From NCBI GenBank assembly GCA_003559215.1, contig PWMF01000070.1, positions 1 to 46,945 on the forward strand: a DNA stretch of 46,945 nt. The letters run 5' to 3'. The notes below the pieces were generated by a model, which was not told the DNA's origin, did no database searches, and saw only the letters and a list, made by a program, of their open reading frames with translations. The stretch comes from Natrialbaceae archaeon. Lineage in GTDB: Archaea; Halobacteriota; Halobacteria; Halobacteriales; Natrialbaceae. Positions 7,416-16,365 of the stretch are shown here, piece after piece (the stretch's first letter is position 1; each line of letters starts with the position of its first letter). A program made the translations under genes and the position numbers.

Positions 7416-8636
7416 ATGTCTGACAATATCAATCGACGAACGGTCCTGACGGGAGTTTCGACGGGAATCGGACTGGCGACGATCGGGGCTGCGAGTGCAG
7501 ACGAAACGCAGGTCCAATACATCGTTGCGGGCGGCAATCCGCGCCAGCTCGAGCAGGCAGGGTACACGGTCGTCCACGAGATCACGGGCGCGAACGTCTA
7601 CCTCGTACTGGGTTCCGAGGACGGGGACCCGACGGCAGTAAACGGCGTCGAGGCTGCCTTCGAGGACTTCGCCTATGGGCTCGATCGGCCCGCGGAGCCA
7701 ACCACGGCCGAAGCCGAGGGCGACCTCGCGGACGAGCAGTGGGACAAGCACCTGATCAACGCGTTCGACGCCCACGAGTACGCGACCGGCGAAGGGACCA
7801 GAATCGGGATCATCGACACCGGTGTTGCCCACTCCCATCCCGACCTGGGGAACGTCGATAGGGACGCCAGCCGGACGTTCGTCGGCTGGGAGGAGTCCGA
7901 CCACACCGGTGACGTCCAGTACCACGGGACCCACGTTGCTGGGATCGCGGCGGCGACCGGTGAAGCGGGCGTGACCGGCGTCGCACCGGACTCGGAGATC
8001 GTCTCGCTTCGAACCTTCCCGTCGGAGGGGCCGCTTCTCGCGGGCGTGGGCGACACCTTCCTCGCGCTCGATCACGCGGCCGAGCAGGGTCTCGACGTCG
8101 TCAACATGAGTATCGGGAGTCCACCCCAGCCACCCCAGGAGAATCAGGAGGGGTACCGCATCGCTCGCCAGCGGGTCGTTCGTAGCGTCGCCCAGCGGGG
8201 TACGTCGGTCGTGACGAGCGCGGGCAACGACAGCCAGAACCTCCAGCAGGGTGGCTGGATCAGTCTGTGGGGGACGCTCCCGCGGGCGTCCTCGATCAGC
8301 GCGACCACGGAAAACGACGAGCTCGCGGAGTTCTCGAACTACGGGGCCAACGAGATCTCGGTCGGCGCGCCGGGTGCGGAGATCCTCTCGACATTCGATC
8401 CCGACAACGACACCGATGAACTTTCCGGCGAACTGTACGCGAGCCTCTCCGGAACGTCGATGTCCGCACCCCAGGTCGCCGGACTCAGCGCCCTCGTCTC
8501 CGAACTCGAGCCGAACGCGAACGTCAATCAGGTCGAGAACGCGATGGAGCGCGGCGCGGAGGGGAACGGACGTGGTGACCCCGAAACCGGTGCCGGACGG
8601 ATCGACGCGCTCGAGACGGTCACCTCGCTGCGCTGA
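7416..8636 (+). CDS. Tat-exported subtilisin-like serine protease (S8, halolysin type)
   Basis: 406 aa. The N-terminus NRRTVLTGVSTGIGLATIGAAS is a twin-arginine signal without a lipobox cysteine. A propeptide (I9 inhibitor-like, roughly residues 30-95, with YIVAGG) precedes the catalytic domain. The triad is Asp134 (IIDTGV), His170 (HGTHVAG) and Ser348 (GTSMSAP), with the oxyanion Asn271 (TSAGND). The protein ends soon after the catalytic core, so it lacks the C-terminal extension found in halolysins such as R4 and 172P1. The ATG at 7416 was preferred over an in-frame upstream codon because it puts the RR pair near the N-terminus. It probably degrades external protein, folding before export as Tat substrates do. 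Confidence 0.93.
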   Translation: MSDNINRRTVLTGVSTGIGLATIGAASADETQVQYIVAGGNPRQLEQAGYTVVHEITGANVYLVLGSEDGDPTAVNGVEAAFEDFAYGLDRPAEPTTAEAEGDLADEQWDKHLINAFDAHEYATGEGTRIGIIDTGVAHSHPDLGNVDRDASRTFVGWEESDHTGDVQYHGTHVAGIAAATGEAGVTGVAPDSEIVSLRTFPSEGPLLAGVGDTFLALDHAAEQGLDVVNMSIGSPPQPPQENQEGYRIARQRVVRSVAQRGTSVVTSAGNDSQNLQQGGWISLWGTLPRASSISATTENDELAEFSNYGANEISVGAPGAEILSTFDPDNDTDELSGELYASLSGTSMSAPQVAGLSALVSELEPNANVNQVENAMERGAEGNGRGDPETGAGRIDALETVTSLR

Positions 8637-8751
8637 ACGACCGTCGACCGCCGACTACCGACCGCGCTCCGCTGAGCAACCGATGGCCGTGGCGTCCGTA
8701 GCGCCTCCCTCTAGGGGGTATTTTTACGCCGAGGCTAACTGAACTTCTACC

Positions 8752-10086
8752 ATGGCACGGGAGAAAGCCGAGGTCGCCGGTCCGCTCGACGCCTTCCGGC
8801 AGTTCTTCTCGCTCCAGCGGGACGTGCTGGTGCTCTCGCTGGCGATGTTCGCGTTCAGTCTGGGGTTCCAGATGACTAATCGCTTTCTCCCGGACTACCT
8901 GGTGTACCTCGGTGCGGGCGGGTTCGTCGTCGGGCTGTTCGCCACCCTGGGCAACGTCATCGGCGCCGTCTACCCCTACTACGGTGGGGTCGTCTCCGAT
9001 CGCGTCGGCTCGCGGTACGCGCTGACCGTCTTCGGCTTTCTCTCGACGTTCGGCTTTGCGATCTGGCTCGGTTCCGCCTACGTTCCGGCGATCGATCTCG
9101 GCGTCGTCGTCCTCGAGCCGTGGGTGTGGGTGTTCGTCGGTCTCCTGCTCGCCCAGTGCTGGAAGTCCTTCGGGATCGGGGGCCATTACGCGATCGTCAA
9201 GCAGGCCACCGAGCCGAGCCGGCTGGCTCGCGGGTTCGCCAGCACGGAGACGTTCCGCCGGACCGCGTTCCTGATCGCGCCGCTGATCGTCGCGGCGCTG
9301 GTCGCCGACGAGCTCATGCCCGGGTTCCTCTGGGTGCTCGCGATCGCGATCGTCTTCGCCGTCCTCGGGACGATCGTCCAGCACCTGCTGTACGAGGCCG
9401 AGGCCGACTCGGTCGGCAAGGAGTTCGAGGGCGTCGGCCAGATCGTCGAGGACTTGCGAGCGCTCCCGGATCCGTTGCGACCGCTGCTGGTCGCCGATAC
9501 CTTCGTCCGTTTTGCCAACGGGATGGTGTACGCCTTCTTCATCCTCGTGATCACCCAGCTGCTCGAGATCGGTCTGACCCTCTCACTGCCTGTCTTCGGG
9601 ACGATCGACCTCTCACCCGCCGCGTTCTTCGGTGTCCTCCTGGGCGTGGAGATGTTCGTCGCACTGCTGACGATGGCGCCGACGGCCAAGGTCGCCGAGT
9701 ACGTCGGACTCAAGCCCGTCGTCGGGCTCGGATTTTTCGTCTACGCTATCTTTCCCGTACTGCTGATCTTCGGTCCCCAGTACGTCGGCGGGATCGACGA
9801 GGCGTGGCTCCTCGTCGTGCTGTTTGCCTTCTCGGGACTGCGGTTCGCCGGGTTGCCCGCTCACAAGGCGCTCGTAGTCGGCCCGGCCGAACAGGGGGCC
9901 GGCGGTCGCGTGACGGGCTCGTACTACCTGATCCGCGGCGCGATCGTCATCCCCAGCGGCGCACTGGGCGGATTCCTCTGGCAATTCGTTAGCCCCGAAC
10001 TCTCCTTTACGATCGCGACGGTCATCGGCATGATCGGCGTCGTCTACTTCGCGATCTTCGGCCAGGAGTTCGAGGCCTACCGGTAG
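8752..10086 (+). CDS. Major facilitator superfamily transporter
   Basis: 444 aa with about twelve hydrophobic segments. After TM2 comes GGVVSDRVGSRYALT, the conserved MFS loop 2-3 motif (G-x-x-S-D-R-x-G-x-R). A longer polar cytoplasmic loop follows TM6 (around residues 215-245, EAEADSVGKEFEGVGQ), separating the two six-helix halves. Substrate unknown. A TATA-like TATTTTTA lies at about 8719-8726, close enough to the ATG for a short-leader transcript. It is convergent with gatE, with 56 bp between stops. Confidence 0.9.
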   Translation: MAREKAEVAGPLDAFRQFFSLQRDVLVLSLAMFAFSLGFQMTNRFLPDYLVYLGAGGFVVGLFATLGNVIGAVYPYYGGVVSDRVGSRYALTVFGFLSTFGFAIWLGSAYVPAIDLGVVVLEPWVWVFVGLLLAQCWKSFGIGGHYAIVKQATEPSRLARGFASTETFRRTAFLIAPLIVAALVADELMPGFLWVLAIAIVFAVLGTIVQHLLYEAEADSVGKEFEGVGQIVEDLRALPDPLRPLLVADTFVRFANGMVYAFFILVITQLLEIGLTLSLPVFGTIDLSPAAFFGVLLGVEMFVALLTMAPTAKVAEYVGLKPVVGLGFFVYAIFPVLLIFGPQYVGGIDEAWLLVVLFAFSGLRFAGLPAHKALVVGPAEQGAGGRVTGSYYLIRGAIVIPSGALGGFLWQFVSPELSFTIATVIGMIGVVYFAIFGQEFEAYR

Positions 10087-10142
10087 CGAGCTGTTCGCTT
10101 GCAAGCGTCGCCTCGAGCTCGGAGTCGAACTCGAGCGCTGAC

Positions 10143-12011
10143 TCAGGCCCGCTGCTGGATCTCCTCGCGAAGCAGCCGGCTGACGAGGTCGCCGTCGGCC
10201 TTCCCGCGGAGTGCGCCCATGCACTCGCCCATGAGTCCGGAGAACGCCTGCATCCCCTCCTCTTCGACCTGGTCTTCGTTTCGCTCGACGACCTCGACGA
10301 TGGCCTCGCGGACCTCGCTCTCGTCGGCGCCGCCGAGACCTTCCGCCTCGGCGGCCTCCTCAGCCGTGCGATCGGGTTCCTCGGCGAGTGCCGCGAGCAG
10401 GTCACCCACGCCCTCGTTGGGGAGGTCGCCGTCCTCGACCATCTCGAGGACCTCCTCGAGGTGTTCGTCGGTCAGGTTCTCGACGGGAACGTCGTCCCGT
10501 CGCAGCTCGGTCAGGGTCGACTCGAGGGTCGTCGCGGCCAGCGTCGGGTCGATCCCCTCCGCGACGACATCCTCGAACAGCGGCATCCGACGGCCGTAGG
10601 CGACCTGCTCGGCCAGCCCCGAGCCGAGGTCGTACTCCGTCTGGTAGCGTTCGACTTTCTCGGTCAAAAGTTCGGGTTCGGGTACCTCGCTCGGGTCCGG
10701 CTCGACGGGCGGCACGTCCGTCTCGGGGTACATTCGCGCCGCGCCGGGCAGCGGGCGCAGGTAGCGGGTCGTCCCGTCGTCGTTCGCGCCGCGGGTCTCC
10801 TCGGGGACGCCCTCGAGGGCCGTCCGCGCGCGTTCGGCGACGGCCTCGATCGCCGACTCGGCGGTCGCGGTGTCGTCGGCGACGATAGCGACGGCGTCCT
10901 CCGGATCCGCACCGACGGCCTCCCGGAGCTCGGCGACCTCCTCGTCGGTGACGCCGTAGGCGGGCAGCTCGTCGGTGTGGAAGATTCCGCCCGCGCCGTG
11001 GCGCTTCGCGTGGTCCGATAGTTCCGTCCCCAGACGGCGGTCGGGGGCGATCTCGCGGCCGACGAGGCCGTCGAACCCCTCGAGGAGAACCGCCATCACG
11101 GACCCACCGGAGCTCAGGGCACCGCCGATGACGCCGCTGTCGGTGTTCTCGAAGACCTCGGTCACGTCCTGTGAGTCACCCACGGCAGCCTCGTGTTCGA
11201 TCAACTCGTCGGCGATCTCGACGAGTTCGGCCTGACGGGCGACCTCGTTGCGAACGATATCGTCGATGTCGTCCAAGCTCTGGACGCCCTTGATCTCGAC
11301 GCGGGCGCCCTCGGCGATCGAGACGTTGACGTCCTGACGGATCGTCCCCAGACCGCGCTTGACTTTCCCCGTCGAGCGAAGCAGCATCCCGATCCGCTCG
11401 GCGGCCTCGAGGGCCTGTTCGGGCGACGAGATGTCGGGGCTGGTGCCGATCTCGACCAGGGGAATGCCCAGCCGATCGAGGCTGTAGCGCACGCCCTCGT
11501 CGGTCTCCGCGACGCGCTGGGCGCTCTCCTCTTCGAGCAGCAGGTCCTCGATCCCCACCGCTCCCTCGCTGGTCTCGATCTCACCGCCGGTAGCGATCAG
11601 CGTCGAACGCTGGAACCCCGACGTGTTCGAGCCGTCGACGACCAGCTTGCGCATGACGTGGGCCTGGTCGACCGGGTTCATCTCCATCAGTTGGGCCACC
11701 TCGAGGGTCGTCTCGAGGGCCTCCCGATCGAGTTCGTGGGGCGGCTCGTCGTCCTCCTCGACGAGGCAAGTCGAGTCGTACGCGAGGTATTCGAACTCGC
11801 GGTCGACTTTGCTCTCCTCGAGGGCCGCGTCGTCGATCTCGCCCAGCTCGCTGCGGGTGGGGTGGAGATAGCGGGTGAACCGTCGTGTCGATTCCTCGGG
11901 TTCGCGCAGCTCGGTCGGACACTGACAGAACAGCTTCGTCGCCGTGTCGAGTTGCTGGTGGATCTCCAGCCCGGCGACGAGTCCGAGCTCGTCATAGTCG
12001 TACTCGGTCAT
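10143..12011 (-). CDS. gatE: Glutamyl-tRNA(Gln) amidotransferase subunit E
   Basis: 622 aa, the usual size of archaeal GatE. With GatD it converts Glu-tRNA(Gln) to Gln-tRNA(Gln), replacing glutaminyl-tRNA synthetase in archaea. The N-terminal GatB-like catalytic domain (LVAGLEIHQQLDTATKLFC, then residues up to about 270) is followed by the GAD insert unique to GatE relative to GatB, containing HTDELPAYGVTDEEVAELREAVGAD, and by the C-terminal helical Yqey-type tail that binds tRNA. Family hallmarks GTIRQDVNVSI and VEIKGVQSLDDI are present. The start is the ATG at 12011. gatD is not in the window; the two subunits are unlinked in many haloarchaea. Confidence 0.95.
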   Translation of the reverse strand: MTEYDYDELGLVAGLEIHQQLDTATKLFCQCPTELREPEESTRRFTRYLHPTRSELGEIDDAALEESKVDREFEYLAYDSTCLVEEDDEPPHELDREALETTLEVAQLMEMNPVDQAHVMRKLVVDGSNTSGFQRSTLIATGGEIETSEGAVGIEDLLLEEESAQRVAETDEGVRYSLDRLGIPLVEIGTSPDISSPEQALEAAERIGMLLRSTGKVKRGLGTIRQDVNVSIAEGARVEIKGVQSLDDIDDIVRNEVARQAELVEIADELIEHEAAVGDSQDVTEVFENTDSGVIGGALSSGGSVMAVLLEGFDGLVGREIAPDRRLGTELSDHAKRHGAGGIFHTDELPAYGVTDEEVAELREAVGADPEDAVAIVADDTATAESAIEAVAERARTALEGVPEETRGANDDGTTRYLRPLPGAARMYPETDVPPVEPDPSEVPEPELLTEKVERYQTEYDLGSGLAEQVAYGRRMPLFEDVVAEGIDPTLAATTLESTLTELRRDDVPVENLTDEHLEEVLEMVEDGDLPNEGVGDLLAALAEEPDRTAEEAAEAEGLGGADESEVREAIVEVVERNEDQVEEEGMQAFSGLMGECMGALRGKADGDLVSRLLREEIQQRA

Positions 12012-12114
12012 TGACGGCCACTCTGGGGCGCGAGGGTAAAAAACCGTTCAGTCCGACCCGCGGACGGGCACGGTTCGTCCGCCCGACCCTGTCGGCCCGT
12101 TCGTCCTCACGAAC

Positions 12115-13428
12115 TCAGTCGTCGTCGGCCTCGAGCTCCGTCCTCGACGGCTCCGGACGAGCTGCCGCCTCGGCGACCGCCTCGAGGACGTCCGCCGGCG
12201 GAGCTACGACACCTCGCTGCCGACAGCGCTCGTACAGCGCCCGCGCTCGCTCGCCCGCGTGGTTTCGCTCGGCGAACGGGCGGTCCTCGAGGACGACGAG
12301 TGACTCCCGGCCGGCGAGCTCCTCGAGCAGCAGCTGGTTCCCGGCGCCGACCTCAAGGTCGGCACCGACCGTCACGTCGGCAGCCTCGAGCGCCTCCCGA
12401 ACCGCTGCCCGATCGTCGGCCGAGAGCGGAGCGAACGGCTCGACCGAGATCGTTTCGAACCCCTGCCCGCGGGCGAGCTCGGCGGCCGCGTCGCCGCTCG
12501 CGACCGGGCCGACCGAGCAGACACAGTCGGCCGCGGCGAGTTCGGCGACGACGCTCGCGGCGGTCGAACCGCCGCCGACGACGTGAACACGATCGGGAAC
12601 GGTCGTCTCGGCGTCGGTCGCTCGCAGCGCGCTCACCGTCGGCGTCCTCGTCACCGGACTCTCGGTTACGACGGCGTTCGCGTCGAACGCCGCGGCGAGC
12701 ACGTCTCGGTTCAGCACCGACTCCGGGGGCCCCGACTCGAGGATGGAGCCGCCCGAGAGGACGACGAGCCGGTCGCAGTAGCGCGCGGCCAGGTCCAGAT
12801 CGTGGATCGCGGCGACGGCGGTCCGACCCTCTTCGACGACCTCACGAACCAGCTCGAGGGTCTCGATCTGGTGGTTGACGTCGAGGCTCGCCGTCGGTTC
12901 GTCGAGCAGGAGGACGGGCGTCTGCTGGGCGATCGCCCGCGCGAGGACGACCCGCTGGCGCTCCCCGCCGCTGACCTCGTCGATCGGGCGGTCGGCGAAC
13001 TGCGCCGTGCGAGTGCGCTCGAGGGCGCGGTCGACCGCCGCGCGATCGGCCTCGCCGGGCGGCGAAAAGCGCGACCGGTGGGGGTACCGTCCCATCTCGA
13101 CGACGGTCCGGACGTCGAAGGAAAACGAGAGGCGGGTGTTCTGGGGGACGACCGCGACCAGTCGGCTCGCGGCCTTCGAGGAGCGCTCGCGCAACGGCGC
13201 GCCGTCGACGGCCACCGCTCCGCGGTCGGGCTCGAGCGCGCCGCTTATCGCCCGCAGTAGCGTCGTCTTTCCCGCGCCGTTGGGGCCGACCAGGCCGACG
13301 AACTCGCCGGGATCGACGGCTATGGAGACGGCCTCGAGGACGTCGGTGTCGCCGAGCGAGATCCCGACGTCCTCGAGTTCGACCCGCGCACCGTCAGTCG
13401 CTGCGAGAGAGTACGCGTCGTCGCTCAC
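12115..13428 (-). CDS. btuD: ABC transporter ATPase, cobalamin/Fe-chelate type, with C-terminal extension
   Basis: 437 aa. The first 260 residues are a FepC/BtuD-type ABC ATPase: Walker A GPNGAGKT (48-55), Q-loop Gln96, signature VSGGERQ (152-158), Walker B VLLLDEP (172-178). About 170 further residues follow ([20 protein letters not shown] onward), an alpha/beta domain with a glycine-rich start that also occurs in haloarchaeal BtuD proteins. I chose the GTG at 13428, which overlaps the btuC stop codon as GTGA; a much longer frame continues upstream only because it is antisense-like GC-rich DNA over btuC. Energises the BtuC permease. Cobalamin is the likeliest substrate by analogy with the Halobacterium btuCDF locus; haem or siderophore is possible. 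Confidence 0.9.
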   Translation of the reverse strand: MSDDAYSLAATDGARVELEDVGISLGDTDVLEAVSIAVDPGEFVGLVGPNGAGKTTLLRAISGALEPDRGAVAVDGAPLRERSSKAASRLVAVVPQNTRLSFSFDVRTVVEMGRYPHRSRFSPPGEADRAAVDRALERTRTAQFADRPIDEVSGGERQRVVLARAIAQQTPVLLLDEPTASLDVNHQIETLELVREVVEEGRTAVAAIHDLDLAARYCDRLVVLSGGSILESGPPESVLNRDVLAAAFDANAVVTESPVTRTPTVSALRATDAETTVPDRVHVVGGGSTAASVVAELAAADCVCSVGPVASGDAAAELARGQGFETISVEPFAPLSADDRAAVREALEAADVTVGADLEVGAGNQLLLEELAGRESLVVLEDRPFAERNHAGERARALYERCRQRGVVAPPADVLEAVAEAAARPEPSRTELEADDD

Positions 13429-14447
13429 AGCGCGTGCACCTCCCGGCTCGTCAGCAGGTAGAGAAAGAAGGGGGCCCCGACGGTCGCGGTGACGATACCG
13501 ACGGGGACGATCGGTAGTCCGAAGGCGCCGACGCGGGCAACCGTGTCGGCGATAACGAGGAACGAGGCTCCCGCCAGCGCGCTCGTCGGCAGCAGGATGC
13601 GGTGGTCGGGGCCGACGATCAGGCGCATCATGTGGGGGACGACGAGGCCGACGAAGCCGATGACGCCTGCGACGGCCACCCCCGCGGCGGTGACGAGACT
13701 CGCCAGCGCGAGCAAGAGGAGCTTGGTTCGCTCGACGCTCACACCGAGGTTCTGGGCGTCCTCCTCGCCGAGCAGGAGAACGTTCATTTCGCGGGTGTAG
13801 GCGCCGAGCACGAGCACCCCGACGACGGTGACGGGTAACGCGAAGCCGACGTCGCCCCAGCTGCTGCGGTGGAGGTGGCCCATCATCCAGATGACGGCCT
13901 CCCGGAGGTTCTCGCCGCTGTGGACGACCATAAACGAGATCACCGCGCCGAGAAACGCCTGAATCGCGACTCCCGCCAGCAGCAGCGTCGCGACCGGCGT
14001 ACGCCCGCCCTCGGTCGCGATAGCGTAGACGAGGAAGGCGGTGACCAAGGCGCCGACGAACGCGGGCAGGTGGACGCTCCCGATCGGCACCAGCGCCGGA
14101 AACGCGATCGCGGCGACGGCGCCGACCGCGGCCCCCGAGGAGACGCCGATGATCGACGGATCCGCGAGGGGGTTTCGGAAGAATCCCTGCATGACCGTCC
14201 CCGCGGCCGCCAGCGCGAAGCCGACCGTCGCAGCCAGCAGAATGCGGGGCAGACGGACATCCGCGACGATCGTCTGGTGGGTCGCCGGCACCTCGTGGAC
14301 GCCGACGCCGGCGAGGTTGAGGATCGCCCGGGACACGGTCAGCGGATCGATCCGGACCGGACCGAGCGCCGCGCTCGCGATGACGACGCAGATCAGCAGC
14401 GCCGAGAGTCCGATCGACCACGAACCGAGACGTCCCGGACGGAACAC
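13425..14447 (-). CDS. btuC: FecCD/BtuC family ABC permease
   Basis: About 340 aa with roughly ten TM helices. Family motifs include the first helix [58 protein letters not shown] (the permease hallmark) and [20 protein letters not shown] near the end. The coupling loop sits next to the BtuD partner. Start choice: a TTG at 14474 is in frame, but the GTG at 14447 is preferred because a symmetric TATA-like element at 14472-14481 would give a transcript beginning almost exactly at that GTG. The stop overlaps btuD, indicating translational coupling. Confidence 0.9.
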   Translation of the reverse strand: MFRPGRLGSWSIGLSALLICVVIASAALGPVRIDPLTVSRAILNLAGVGVHEVPATHQTIVADVRLPRILLAATVGFALAAAGTVMQGFFRNPLADPSIIGVSSGAAVGAVAAIAFPALVPIGSVHLPAFVGALVTAFLVYAIATEGGRTPVATLLLAGVAIQAFLGAVISFMVVHSGENLREAVIWMMGHLHRSSWGDVGFALPVTVVGVLVLGAYTREMNVLLLGEEDAQNLGVSVERTKLLLLALASLVTAAGVAVAGVIGFVGLVVPHMMRLIVGPDHRILLPTSALAGASFLVIADTVARVGAFGLPIVPVGIVTATVGAPFFLYLLTSREVHAL

Positions 14448-14471
14448 GGCTGAAAACTCGCTTGTAGTAGG

Positions 14472-14481
14472 CAAATATTTG
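14472..14481. promoter_or_regulatory. Palindromic TATA-like element between btuC and btuF
   Basis: CAAATATTTG is a perfect 10-bp palindrome in the short space between the divergent btuC and btuF genes. Its centre is about 30 bp from the btuF ATG (14508) and about the same from the btuC GTG (14447). Archaeal TATA boxes sit about 25-28 bp upstream of transcription start, so one symmetric element could drive both genes as leaderless transcripts. Confidence 0.55.
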
Positions 14482-14507
14482 TTGGTGTAGGTGCCACGAT
14501 TCGATCG

Positions 14508-15650
14508 ATGCGCAATTCAGTGATCGTTTTCGTCGCCGTACTCACGGCGCTGGCCGCATTTGCTCCCGCCGCCGCGGCGGGAGGGGGGATGGCCGACGTC
14601 GGACAGGAGGAACCGACCTGCGAGTTTCCGTTCGAGGGAGAGGACGCTACCGGAGAGACGGTAACCGTCGATGAAGAGCCCGACTCGGTCGTCGCCCTAC
14701 AGCCCAGTGACGCACAGGTGATGCACGAGATCGGGGCCGAGGAGAAGCTCTCGGGCATGCCCGTCGGCGAGTACACCGACTACCTCGAGGCCGACGAGGA
14801 GCTCGACATCTCCGAGGACGACGGCGTCACGCCCGTCACCGAGGAGGTCATCGACCGCGACCCCGACGTCGTCCTCGCAGCGAACGCCCTGCAGGGTGAC
14901 GACATCATCGATCAGCTCCGCGACGCGGGGCTGACGGTGTACGTCTTCCCGACCGAGCAATCGCTCGACGGCGTCGCCGAGAACGTCCGGCTGACCGGCG
15001 AGATCGTCGGCGAATGTGACGGTGCCGAAGACTCGATCGACGAGATGAACGAGCGCCTCGAGACCATCGAGGCGACTGTCGAGGACGAGGAGCACCCGCT
15101 CGCGTACTACGAGATGGGCGACGGCTTCACCGCCGGCGAGGGAACCTTCCAGGACGAGATCATCACCACCGCCGGCGTCGAGAACCTCGGCGCGGAGGCC
15201 GGCATCGAGGGCTGGGCGGAGATCAGCGACGAGGTCGTCGTCGAGGAGGATCCCGAGTGGATCATCTACGGCGAATCCTGGGGTGACGAGCCGCCCGTCA
15301 GCGAGGCCGCGATGGGAACGACCGCCTACCAGGACGAACAGTTCGTCGCGGTCAACGACCAGTTCATGAGCCAGCCCGGCCCGCTCGTCGTCGAGGCGAT
15401 CGAGGAAATCGTCGCCGAGGTCCACCCCGAGGCGTACGCCGAAGCGACCGAGGAGACCGAAGATGACGCCGCGGACGAGACCGACGACGCGGACGACGAG
15501 GCGGACGCTGACGACGCGGACGCCGACGACGCGGTCGACGAACCCGCAGACGACGCAGCCGAGGACGACGACTCGATCCCCGGCTTCGGCGTTCCCGCGG
15601 TCGTCGCCGCGCTGATCGCCGTCCTCGCCGTTTTCGCTCGTCGTCGGTAA
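14508..15650 (+). CDS. btuF: ABC substrate-binding protein (BtuF-like) with PGF-CTERM anchor
   Basis: 380 aa. A Sec-type signal (residues 1-24, hydrophobic [20 protein letters not shown]) leads into a periplasmic-binding fold (about 45-305) of the cobalamin/Fe-siderophore class, with [30 protein letters not shown] and the linking helix typical of the group. Residues 306-353 are a low-complexity Asp/Ala/Glu stalk. The C-terminus is a PGF-CTERM signal ([24 protein letters not shown]): PGF, a hydrophobic helix and an arginine cluster. This is recognised by archaeosortase ArtA, which processes and lipid-anchors the protein on the cell surface. It captures ligand for BtuCD, encoded divergently next door. 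Confidence 0.92.
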   Translation: MRNSVIVFVAVLTALAAFAPAAAAGGGMADVGQEEPTCEFPFEGEDATGETVTVDEEPDSVVALQPSDAQVMHEIGAEEKLSGMPVGEYTDYLEADEELDISEDDGVTPVTEEVIDRDPDVVLAANALQGDDIIDQLRDAGLTVYVFPTEQSLDGVAENVRLTGEIVGECDGAEDSIDEMNERLETIEATVEDEEHPLAYYEMGDGFTAGEGTFQDEIITTAGVENLGAEAGIEGWAEISDEVVVEEDPEWIIYGESWGDEPPVSEAAMGTTAYQDEQFVAVNDQFMSQPGPLVVEAIEEIVAEVHPEAYAEATEETEDDAADETDDADDEADADDADADDAVDEPADDAAEDDDSIPGFGVPAVVAALIAVLAVFARRR

Positions 15651-15681
15651 CGTCGATTCGCTCGCCGCCACCGACCGACCA

Positions 15682-15730
15682 CCCGCGCTCGAGGACGCTC
15701 GTCCGCTCGAGGGCTCGACTCGAGCGCGGG
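15682..15730 (+). terminator. Long GC inverted repeat after btuF
   Basis: CCCGCGCTCGA (15682-15692) pairs perfectly with TCGAGCGCGGG (15720-15730): 11 bp with a 27-base loop that itself contains CTCGAG. It sits 32 bp after the btuF stop and before the AT-containing promoter (CTTTTGAAAA, near 15740) of srp19. Possible transcript end or processing structure. Confidence 0.4.
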
Positions 15731-15780
15731 CCCCGACGCTTTTGAAAAGTGTTTACCCGGAGGCCTCCCGAGTCGGAGGT

Positions 15781-16059
15781 ATGGTCGAGAACGTCATCTG
15801 GCCCGCCTATCTCGATGCCGACCTCTCCCGGGCCGAGGGACGACGCGTCGCCGAGGAGCTGGCCGTCGAGGAGCCGACGGTTGACGAGATCGCGAAGGCC
15901 GTCCAGCAGATCGGCTACGACGCCACGATCGAGCGCGATAAGTCCTACTCCCGAGAGCACTGGGCCGACCGCGGCCGGGTCGTCGTCCGCGGCTCCGACG
16001 ACTCGAAGAACGACCTCGTCCAGGCCGTCGCGGCGTACGTCGTCGCGATGCGGGACTGA
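15781..16059 (+). CDS. srp19: Signal recognition particle subunit SRP19
   Basis: 92 aa, the normal archaeal size. SRP19 binds the tips of SRP RNA helices 6 and 8 and promotes SRP54 loading, part of co-translational targeting to the membrane. Characteristic features are the N-terminal [19 protein letters not shown], the central [21 protein letters not shown] and the basic segment around [21 protein letters not shown] chose the ATG at 15781 because SRP19 proteins begin just before the IWP motif; the upstream in-frame codons are not conserved in type. Its stop overlaps the gar1 start (TGATG), so the two are translationally coupled. Confidence 0.95.
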   Translation: MVENVIWPAYLDADLSRAEGRRVAEELAVEEPTVDEIAKAVQQIGYDATIERDKSYSREHWADRGRVVVRGSDDSKNDLVQAVAAYVVAMRD

Positions 16060-16301
16060 TGCGCCGAGTCGGACAGGTCGTCCGTACCGCCCAGGGGCTC
16101 GCGATCTTGCGGGCGAACCCGGACGCCGACGACGACCGTCTCCGCGAGGAGATCGGGACGATGGTGCTCGACGACTCCCTCGAATCGGTCGGCCGGGTCG
16201 TCGATGTCTTCGGCCCCGTCGACGGCCCCTACCTGGCGGTGACGCCGGACGACGATGTCCACCTCCCGTCGCTGGTCGGGTCGGCGCTGTACGCGCGCTG
16301 A
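16059..16301 (+). CDS. gar1: H/ACA RNP component Gar1
   Basis: 80 aa. Gar1 is a beta-barrel subunit of the archaeal H/ACA guide RNP, which converts uridine to pseudouridine in rRNA with Cbf5, Nop10 and L7Ae. The sequence shows the small barrel pattern with [41 protein letters not shown] and VGSALYAR at the end. The core V-G-x-V-x-D-V-F-G-P motif is diagnostic. It overlaps srp19 by one base of its start codon, an arrangement common in haloarchaea. Confidence 0.93.
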   Translation: MRRVGQVVRTAQGLAILRANPDADDDRLREEIGTMVLDDSLESVGRVVDVFGPVDGPYLAVTPDDDVHLPSLVGSALYAR

Positions 16302-16365
16302 CCCGCGACGATCGCTCGACGGGGTAACGAAAAGCACCAAGAGGAGCGGGTGCGAACGCCGCGCC

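Noticed and set aside
12115..14421. A 768-residue minus-strand protein covering btuD and btuC
   Set aside because: Only the C-terminal 437 residues look like protein; the upstream part is Arg/Pro-rich antisense of the btuC frame, which is a clear permease.
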